A stretch of DNA of 10,051 nt from CAZPMO01 sp964587515 (lineage in GTDB: Bacteria > Pseudomonadota > Alphaproteobacteria > MPNO01). The translations under genes and the position numbers were made by a program. The stretch lies in NCBI GenBank assembly GCA_964587515.1, contig CAZPMO010000179.1:1-10051 (forward strand), read 5' to 3'. The notes under the pieces were generated by a model, which searched no databases, had not been told where the DNA came from, and saw only the letters and a program-made list of their open reading frames with translations. Below are positions 5,120-10,051 of this stretch, piece by piece (the first letter of the stretch is position 1; each line of letters starts with the position of its first letter).

Positions 5120-6463
5120 ATGGAATTGGATCAGACCACCATCCTGCTGGTAATGTTCGTCCTGATGCTGATCGGCATTCTGGTCGGCATTCATATCGGG
5201 TTCGCGTTCGGCATTACCGCATTCGTCGGTAATGTTATTCTGTTTGGCGGCATCGACGGCGAGTGGGCCGAAGGTCTGGAAATCTCGCTGAGCGGCGTCG
5301 GCAGCGTCGCCTATGAATATCTTCGCAGCGAGGTGTTCGCGACCATACCGCTCTTCATGCTGCTGGGCGATTTCGTCAACAAATCCGGCGCGGCGAAAGA
5401 TCTCTACAACCTGATCAATCACGGGCTGAAGGCAATCCCCGGCCGCCTCGCGGTCGCCACCGTGGCGGGCAACGCCGTATTCGCCGCGGTCACCGGCGTC
5501 AGTATCGCCGCCGCCGCCGCGTTCAGTCGCATCGCCTATCCGCAAATGCGACATCACGGCTATAACCGCACCTTCGCGCTCGGCGCGGTCGCGGGCAGCG
5601 CGTGCCTCGGCATGATCATCCCGCCCAGCGTGCTGCTGATCGTGTGGGGCATCATCGCCGAGAAATCGATCGCCCAGCTTTTCATCGCGGGCGCCATACC
5701 GGGGTTGATCCTGGCGTGTTTCTTCATGGCCTATATCGGGGTATCGGCGACGCTGAATCCGGAGCTTGCCCCCGCGATGCGGGATGCGTCGGATGACGAG
5801 AAGCTGTCGCCCGCCGAGATTGCCTCGGGGTTTGGGATCGGCGCGTTGATCCTGCTGGTGCTGGGCGGTATCTGGGGCGGATTGTTCACTCCGACCGAGG
5901 CCGGCGGCGTCGGCGCGGCGGGCGCGATGTTCCTCGGCATTCTGAAAGGAATGCGCCTGCGCGATCTCGCTACCGCGGTCGTCGATTCCTGCAGGACGGC
6001 GGCGCCGATCATGTTCCTGCTGCTGACCGCGAATATGTATGCGAAGTTCATGGAAGCGGCCGGCATGTCGGAGATGATCCGCGAGACCTTCGTGACATAC
6101 AGTCTGGGGCCCATCGGCATCATCGTGGTCATCATCGCGATTTGGCTTGTGCTCGGCATGATCCTGGATTCGATTTCGATCATCCTGATCACGGTGCCCA
6201 TCTTCGCGCCGCTGACCGAAGGTTTCTTCGATCCGATCGCCTTCGGCATATTCGGCATTCTGGTGATCGAGGCGGGACTGCTGACGCCGCCCTTCGGACT
6301 GCTGGTCTATACCGTGAAGGGGGCGGTAGACGATCGATCGGTCCGGCTGGCCGAAATATTCCGTGGATCGGTGCCCTATTGGATATTGATGCTGATCGTG
6401 ATGCTTCTGATCTGGGTATTCCCGGAAATCGCGACTTGGCTGCCATCCAAGATGTTGCGGTGA
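5120..6463 (+). CDS. dctM: TRAP transporter large permease subunit, DctM family
   Basis: The main transport subunit, 447 aa of mostly membrane-spanning sequence (about a dozen helices plus re-entrant hairpins), coupling uptake to an ion gradient. Family hallmarks in order are: IPLFMLLGDFVNKSG (76-90); the first scaffold motif VTGVSIAAAAAFSRIAYPQM (124-143) followed by HHGYNR; the hairpin tip GSACLGMIIPPS (159-170); GGLFTPTEAGGVGA (253-266); GMILDSISIILITVPIF (346-362); and LLTPPFGLLVYTVKG (387-401). The C-terminus near VFPEIATWLP is typical. The start ATG at 5120 has GGGGAGGCGGGG directly upstream, and the 12-base gap from dctQ implies co-translation. It lies between its small permease and the DctP-type binding protein. 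Length and motifs are complete, with no sign of damage. The substrate is set mainly by the binding protein. Confidence 0.96.
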   Translation: MELDQTTILLVMFVLMLIGILVGIHIGFAFGITAFVGNVILFGGIDGEWAEGLEISLSGVGSVAYEYLRSEVFATIPLFMLLGDFVNKSGAAKDLYNLINHGLKAIPGRLAVATVAGNAVFAAVTGVSIAAAAAFSRIAYPQMRHHGYNRTFALGAVAGSACLGMIIPPSVLLIVWGIIAEKSIAQLFIAGAIPGLILACFFMAYIGVSATLNPELAPAMRDASDDEKLSPAEIASGFGIGALILLVLGGIWGGLFTPTEAGGVGAAGAMFLGILKGMRLRDLATAVVDSCRTAAPIMFLLLTANMYAKFMEAAGMSEMIRETFVTYSLGPIGIIVVIIAIWLVLGMILDSISIILITVPIFAPLTEGFFDPIAFGIFGILVIEAGLLTPPFGLLVYTVKGAVDDRSVRLAEIFRGSVPYWILMLIVMLLIWVFPEIATWLPSKMLR

Positions 6464-6555
6464 GCGGACACTGTTCTGCGGTCTTTGCAAAAGCAATAAC
6501 GGTGATTAAACTCCGATTTCGTTGTGGCTGGCGTGGGCTGGTCACGTTCCATAAA

Positions 6556-6569
6556 ACCTCCAGGGAGGT
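6556..6569 (+). promoter_or_regulatory. Self-complementary Shine-Dalgarno hairpin before dctP
   Basis: ACCTCC (6556-6561) is followed after two bases by GGAGGT (6564-6569). The message can fold into a 5-bp stem (ACCTC with GAGGT) that hides the ribosome site used by the GTG at 6576. The upstream arm has the same sequence as the anti-Shine-Dalgarno of 16S rRNA. This could tune the translation of the binding protein. The rest of the 112-base gap (6464-6575) shows no clear promoter. Confidence 0.4.
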
Positions 6570-6575
6570 GTCGAC

Positions 6576-7664
6576 GTGAAAAAATTTATCGGACCAGCCA
6601 GTCTTGCCGTTTTGGCCGCTGTCGCTTTGGGCGGCGCGGCGGAAGCGGCTTCCATCAAAGGAAATAACATCACGCTTCGCATGGGCTCGGGGCATCCGCC
6701 TTTCATTACCTATGTGAAGGAAATGTCGAAATATTTCGCGCCACGCGTGGTCGCGCGGGTCGCGAAGGAAACGAAATACAAGATTAAATTCCGCGAGCAT
6801 TATTCGGGCACGGTCGTGAACGTGTTCGATACGCTGGAAGGCGTCCAGGACGGCCGGCTCGACATCGGCGGTTTCTGCGTCTGCTTCGACGACGACAAGG
6901 CGATGGCGATGAACCTCGGCTACTACGTGCCGTTTTCGCACCCCAACAGCAACGTGGCGGCCAAGATATTCCGTAAAGTTGTCGATAACTTTCCGGCGAT
7001 CGCCCAGGATTATGAGAAGCGCTACAAACAAAAGCTCATCGGGTTGAGCGGCTTCAATAATTACGGCCTGCTGACCGCCTTCGAATGGAAGCGGTTCGAG
7101 GACCTCAAGGGGCACAAGATTCTCGCGGCCGGTCCCAATCTGCCGTGGGTGAAGGGTGGCATTCCCGTGCGCACCACGATCCCGAAGGCCGCGCAGCAGC
7201 TCCAGACCGGCGTCGGCGAGGGAATCGTGCTTTTCCCTGACACCGACTTCAAGCTCAAGCTGCATGAAGCGACCAAGGGCGGCTACTACACGGTCACCGA
7301 TTTCGGCTCGGTGGTGCAGATCTCGCTCAACATGAATCTCAGGGCGCGCAAGAAGCTTCCCAAGGACGTGTTGAAGATCATCGATGAAGAGGCGCGGGCC
7401 TATGAAACCCATTCCCTGGCCACGGCGCACGGCGACCATGATTGGGGTATCGCCAAGCTCAAGGCGGCCGGGGTCAAGATCCGCACCATCGATCCCGCCG
7501 CCAAGGTCGCATGGGCGCAGAAGCTTGCCGCCTGGCCCAGCCAGCGCGCCCAGGACGTGAAAAAGAAGAAGGGCATCAACATGCCCGCGATCATGCGCGC
7601 CTTCATCAAGTACAATGAAGAAGCCGGCCACAAATATCCGGTGAACTACAAGATCGCCGACTGA
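6576..7664 (+). CDS. dctP: TRAP transporter DctP-type periplasmic solute-binding protein
   Basis: A 362-aa exported binding protein that captures the ligand and hands it to DctQM. The signal peptide is classic: MKK, a hydrophobic core (about 7-20), and probable cleavage after AAEA (24). The fold is recognisable from LRMGSGHPP (34-42), a Y-V-K-E-M helix, GVQDGRLDIGGF (89-100), FEDLKGHKI (174-182), AAQQLQTGVGEG (205-216) and the C-terminal helices. The family's near-universal carboxylate-binding arginine, in the motif DLKG-x-K-x-R, is replaced by Leu183 (DLKGHKIL). The second arginine seen in sialic-acid binders about 20 residues earlier is also absent (GFNNYG). Arg199 in IPVRTT might substitute. 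The ligand is therefore uncertain and possibly not a simple carboxylate. The GTG start at 6576 follows AGGGAGG (6562-6568) and lies 112 bases after dctM. A strong terminator after the stop closes the operon. Confidence 0.92.
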   Translation: MKKFIGPASLAVLAAVALGGAAEAASIKGNNITLRMGSGHPPFITYVKEMSKYFAPRVVARVAKETKYKIKFREHYSGTVVNVFDTLEGVQDGRLDIGGFCVCFDDDKAMAMNLGYYVPFSHPNSNVAAKIFRKVVDNFPAIAQDYEKRYKQKLIGLSGFNNYGLLTAFEWKRFEDLKGHKILAAGPNLPWVKGGIPVRTTIPKAAQQLQTGVGEGIVLFPDTDFKLKLHEATKGGYYTVTDFGSVVQISLNMNLRARKKLPKDVLKIIDEEARAYETHSLATAHGDHDWGIAKLKAAGVKIRTIDPAAKVAWAQKLAAWPSQRAQDVKKKKGINMPAIMRAFIKYNEEAGHKYPVNYKIAD

Positions 7665-7686
7665 CGGTTTCCGTCATATCGCGATG

Positions 7687-7718
7687 AAGCGGCCGGGATT
7701 TCCCGGCCGCTTTTTTTT
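7687..7718 (+). terminator. Strong Rho-independent terminator ending the dctQMP operon
   Basis: AAGCGGCCGGGA (7687-7698) and TCCCGGCCGCTT (7701-7712) are perfectly complementary, giving a long GC-rich stem with a tiny loop, followed by eight T (7711-7718). It lies 23 bases after the dctP stop and isolates this operon from the TAXI system downstream. Confidence 0.93.
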
Positions 7719-7736
7719 CGAATTAGAGGTTCAGAA

Positions 7737-7765
7737 TCGACCTGTCGGGGCAGTCCTGTTAGGAT
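7737..7765 (+). promoter_or_regulatory. Candidate promoter for the TAXI transport operon
   Basis: TCGACC (7737-7742) and TAGGAT (7760-7765), 17 bases apart, each match 4 of 6 consensus positions. The predicted start near 7772 gives a leader of about 24 bases to the ATG at 7796. A separate promoter is needed here because a strong terminator lies just upstream, which favours this modest match. Confidence 0.35.
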
Positions 7766-7795
7766 CGCCGCGAAATCACCCATTTGGAGGACAAA

Positions 7796-8761
7796 ATGAA
7801 ATATGGGACGCTTCTCTTAACCGGAGCCTTGGCGTTCGCCATGAGTTCCGCCGCTTCGGCCCAAACGGTCGGCATCGGCGCGACCAAGGCGGGCGCGGTC
7901 GCGCAGATCACCGCCACGATCTCGAAAGCGGTTTCTGAACATGCCGGCGGCCTGCAAATGCGCAAGCAGACCATGGGCGGCACGCAGCAATACATTCCCG
8001 TCGTCAACGCGGGTGAGCTCGCCTTCGGTATTTCCAACATGGCGCAGTACTGGATGGCGGTGACGGGCACGGGTCTGTCGGCCCCGAACAAGTATGACAA
8101 TCTTCGTCTTGTCACGACCATGATGAAGTTCACCGTCAGCTTCGTGGTTCCGAACAGTACCGGCATCCGGAGTGTCGCCGACCTCAAGGGCAAGCGGCTC
8201 GGGCATGGTTTCAAGGCCGCGCCTTTGTTCCAGTATGTCCACAGGGGTGCTCTGGGGACCGCCGGGCTGACCTATAACGACGTGAAAAGAGTTCCCGCCG
8301 TGGGTCTGGTTCAGCACTGGCGCATGATGATGCAGGGCAAGCTGGACGGGGTCATCGCGGCTGCCGGTTCCGGCTTCGTGAAGCAGATGAACGCGAAAAT
8401 TTCGGGCGGCATCCGCCACATCTCTTTCACCAATTCGCCAGAATCGCTGAAGGCGATGCACAAATGGTTCCCGAAGTCCTATTGGAGCGTCGTCAAGCCG
8501 CGCAAGGGTCTGACCGGCGTCGTGGAGCCGACCACCTTCATCACGTACGACTATCTGCTGTGGACCCACAAGGGATTGTCCAACGACGTCGCCTACAAGG
8601 TCGCAAAGGTCATGCACACGCAGTCCAAGCAGCTCAAGGCCGGTGGCCCGCTGTGGCGGTCATACGAGGCCAATAAGCGCCTCGGCAAGACCCAGGGTGT
8701 GCCTTATCACCCGGGCGCCGTGAAGTACTACAAGGAAGCCGGTGTCTGGCCGGGCATGTAA
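7796..8761 (+). CDS. TAXI-family TRAP transporter solute-binding subunit
   Basis: A 321-aa periplasmic binding protein of the TAXI type, unrelated in sequence to the DctP protein upstream. The signal peptide runs to ASA (about residue 22), with the mature protein starting QTVGIGAT. Family traits: the N-terminal GIGATKAGAVAQITATISK segment; GGTQQYIPVVNAGELAFGIS (61-80), which lines the cleft; SVADLKGKRLGHG (126-138); MQGKLDGVIAAAG (179-191); and the characteristic C-terminal PYHPGAVKYYKEAGVWPG (303-320). The ATG at 7796 is chosen because GGAGG (7786-7790) lies 5 bases upstream; the in-frame TTG at 7784 would overlap that ribosome site. The next gene is the fused permease that TAXI proteins normally work with, 179 bases downstream. 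Characterised TAXI proteins bind glutamate and related dicarboxylates, but the ligand here cannot be read off. Confidence 0.94.
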   Translation: MKYGTLLLTGALAFAMSSAASAQTVGIGATKAGAVAQITATISKAVSEHAGGLQMRKQTMGGTQQYIPVVNAGELAFGISNMAQYWMAVTGTGLSAPNKYDNLRLVTTMMKFTVSFVVPNSTGIRSVADLKGKRLGHGFKAAPLFQYVHRGALGTAGLTYNDVKRVPAVGLVQHWRMMMQGKLDGVIAAAGSGFVKQMNAKISGGIRHISFTNSPESLKAMHKWFPKSYWSVVKPRKGLTGVVEPTTFITYDYLLWTHKGLSNDVAYKVAKVMHTQSKQLKAGGPLWRSYEANKRLGKTQGVPYHPGAVKYYKEAGVWPGM

Positions 8762-8780
8762 GCCCAACATATCGCGTAAG

Positions 8781-8819
8781 ACCGGTACACCCGCGCCGTT
8801 TGGCGCGGGTGTATTCGGT
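8781..8819 (+). terminator. Intercistronic hairpin between the TAXI binding protein and its permease
   Basis: TACACCCGCGCC (8786-8797) pairs perfectly with GGCGCGGGTGTA (8802-8813) around a GTTT loop, and ACCG/CGGT can extend the base. There is no real U run after it. It is more likely a partial terminator or a 3'-end stabiliser that keeps binding-protein message in excess over permease message. Confidence 0.6.
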
Positions 8820-8841
8820 TTATGGCGACGCGTCACAGGGT

Positions 8842-8847
8842 TATAAT
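8842..8847 (+). promoter_or_regulatory. Consensus -10 hexamer between the TAXI genes
   Basis: TATAAT is a perfect -10 match 94 bases before the permease start, just past the intercistronic hairpin. The position 17 bases upstream (TTTATG) is a poor -35. It may be a weak internal promoter that lets the permease be expressed on its own. Confidence 0.25.
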
Positions 8848-8896
8848 CATTTAGACAAAAGGCGTCGGTTTCTTTATGACTCCGACCGCTAAAAAT

Positions 8897-8910
8897 CCCG
8901 GAATACCGGG
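8897..8910 (+). repeat. Small leader hairpin before the fused permease
   Basis: CCCGG (8897-8901), loop AATA, CCGGG (8906-8910) forms a 5-bp stem 18 bases ahead of the permease's Shine-Dalgarno (8928-8931). It could affect leader structure; no riboswitch class is recognised. Confidence 0.25.
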
Positions 8911-8940
8911 TCTAACGGGAAGCTTACGGAGATTACGAAA

Positions 8941-10051
8941 GTGGCCGAAAACACCACCGAGGCGGAAGAAAAACCGAGTTTCGTTCAGGAACGCAAAGAG
9001 TCGGCCATCGTCGCCCGTTCGTCGATGGCGCTGGGTGCGATCATCACCGTCATCGCCGTGACCTGGGCAATCGATTTCTGGCTCAGTCTCGGCTTCACCT
9101 GGTACGATGAACAGGCGATGATCGCCTGCCTCGGGCTGACCCTGGGTCTCATTTACATTCGGTTTCCAATCAGCGGCGAGGGCTCGCGCCTTTCAATCCC
9201 GTGGTACGACATGATCCTGGCGCTGCTCGGTCTCGGCGGCGCGTTCTTTTTCGTCTATATCTATGACGAAATTGCCCTCAACCCGTTCGCGATGCGACCG
9301 ACGGCGTTCGCCATCGGGCTTTTGATGGTCCCGCTGGTGTGGGAAGCGCTGCGGCGGACCGCGGGGTGGAGCCTGACCCTCGTCTTTTCCGTTTTTATCG
9401 CCTACGCCTTCGTCGGCCATCTGATGCCCGGCATGCTTCAGGGCATAGAACAGAAAAATATCGATGTCATAGCCTTCCTCGGCACCAGCGAGGTGGCGTT
9501 GATCGGCCTGCCGCTGAAGATCATCGTGCTGACGGTGGTACTGTTCATCTGGATGGGGCAGCTCTTGTTACATACGGGCGCCTCGGAGTGGTTCACGGAA
9601 TTGGCCGCCGCACTGATGGGCCGTTCGCGCGGCGGGTCGGCGAAGATCGCCGTGGTGGCGTCGGGCCTGTTCGGTTCGATCTCGGGCTCGGCCGTCTCCA
9701 ACGTGGCCTCCACCGGGGTCATCACCATTCCGCTGATGCGCCAGGCCGGTTATGACGCCAAGAGCGCCGGCGCCATCGAAGCCGTCGCCTCGACCGGCGG
9801 ACAGATCATGCCGCCCATCATGGGCGCCGCCGCCTTCCTGATGGCGGAGCTGCTTGAGCTTTCCTATACGGAAATCATCATGGCGGCCCTGATCCCGTCG
9901 TTCCTCTATTACCTCGCGGTTTTCGTGCAGGCGGACCTGGAAGCGGCGAAAAACGGGATCGCGCCGCTGCCCAAGGAGCACATCCCGCCGTTTCTGCGGG
10001 TGATGAAGGAGGGCTGGTTCTTCACGCTGCCATTCATCGTACTGATCTACA
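8941..10051 (+). CDS. TRAP transporter fused permease (4TM/12TM), N-terminal part; runs off the right edge
   Basis: The membrane component of the TAXI system, in which DctQ-like and DctM-like parts are one chain. 370 codons are present without a stop. A polar cytoplasmic N-terminus (about 1-28) is followed by the small-subunit-like section, with spans near 29-50, 58-74, 90-107 and 120-136. Then come the motif PTAFAIGLLMVPLVWEALRR and AGWSLTLVFSVFIAYAFVGH (120-160). The DctM-like core begins near 185 and carries the diagnostic GSISGSAVSNVASTGV (245-260), ITIPLMRQAGYDAKSAGAIE (261-280) and GGQIMPPIMGAAAFLMAE (286-303). This is the normal TAXI partner rather than a DctM paralogue. The GTG at 8941 is supported by GGAG (8928-8931), 9 bases upstream. 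Full members are much longer (typically 600-800 residues), so the C-terminal transport half lies outside the window. Confidence 0.93.
   Translation, partial: MAENTTEAEEKPSFVQERKESAIVARSSMALGAIITVIAVTWAIDFWLSLGFTWYDEQAMIACLGLTLGLIYIRFPISGEGSRLSIPWYDMILALLGLGGAFFFVYIYDEIALNPFAMRPTAFAIGLLMVPLVWEALRRTAGWSLTLVFSVFIAYAFVGHLMPGMLQGIEQKNIDVIAFLGTSEVALIGLPLKIIVLTVVLFIWMGQLLLHTGASEWFTELAAALMGRSRGGSAKIAVVASGLFGSISGSAVSNVASTGVITIPLMRQAGYDAKSAGAIEAVASTGGQIMPPIMGAAAFLMAELLELSYTEIIMAALIPSFLYYLAVFVQADLEAAKNGIAPLPKEHIPPFLRVMKEGWFFTLPFIVLIY

Noticed and set aside
4505..6496. 663-codon open frame on the minus strand opposite dctQ and dctM
   Set aside because: It is the antisense of two clear membrane-protein genes. 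Its composition (very rich in His, Asp, Gln and Arg, with no hydrophobic core or motif) is what antisense of Leu/Ile/Ala-rich spans gives in GC-rich DNA.
6189..7631. 480-codon open frame on the minus strand opposite dctM and dctP
   Set aside because: Antisense shadow of two well-supported genes, with wrong-frame composition and no recognisable domain.
7817..8617. 266-codon minus-strand frame opposite the TAXI binding protein
   Set aside because: Antisense of a clear TAXI gene; composition is that of a shadow frame.
8876..9061. 61-codon plus-strand frame starting at 8876, overlapping the permease start
   Set aside because: It is out of frame with the fused permease, lacks a ribosome site and turns into a basic wrong-frame product; the GTG at 8941 has a proper GGAG.
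1..10051. Insertion sequences, CRISPR arrays, tRNA genes, attachment sites or defence genes
   Set aside because: Searched by eye on both strands; no transposase, integrase, spaced direct repeats or tRNA cloverleaf was recognised, and gene content is ordinary transport and metabolism.

Overview
The window looks like chromosomal DNA of a GC-rich, free-living heterotrophic alphaproteobacterium. The basis is GC-rich wobble positions, Shine-Dalgarno-led GTG and TTG starts, and two adjacent TRAP-type uptake systems; the taxonomic assignment is inference. No RNA genes, mobile elements, CRISPR arrays, attachment sites or regulator genes were seen. No intergenic stretch exceeds about 210 bases.

Layout. 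(a) 1-148 (-): 5' end of a secreted-protein gene running off the left edge. (b) 283-522 (-): probable small single-span membrane protein. (c) 733-1584 (+): exported diheme cytochrome c with a TTG start and no dehydrogenase partner visible. It converges, with a 9-base gap, on (d) a leftward block: alpha/beta hydrolase (3516-4436), AsmA-like anchored protein (2594-3449, interrupted by a one-base frameshift at a G6 run), and fumarylacetoacetate hydrolase (FAH) family enzyme (1594-2583). (e) Divergent from that block across 125 bases is a rightward TRAP operon: small permease DctQ (4562-5107), large permease DctM (5120-6463) and DctP-type binding protein (6576-7664), closed by a very strong intrinsic terminator (7687-7718). 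(f) A second, unrelated TRAP system of the TAXI type follows: TAXI binding protein (7796-8761), an intercistronic hairpin, and a fused 4TM/12TM permease (from 8941) running off the right edge.

How the genes may work together. The divergent hydrolase/FAH block and the DctQMP operon look like a catabolic module: TRAP-mediated sodium- or proton-coupled import of an organic acid or related small molecule, then hydrolysis (alpha/beta hydrolase) and C-C bond cleavage or decarboxylation-type chemistry (FAH fold). The substrate cannot be read from the sequence. The DctP-type binding protein appears to lack the arginine that normally grips a ligand carboxylate in this family, so the substrate may be unusual. 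The most notable structural oddities are the frameshifted AsmA-like gene with 11-residue C-terminal repeats, and a self-complementary Shine-Dalgarno in front of dctP. I see no clearly new multi-gene defence or mobile system here.
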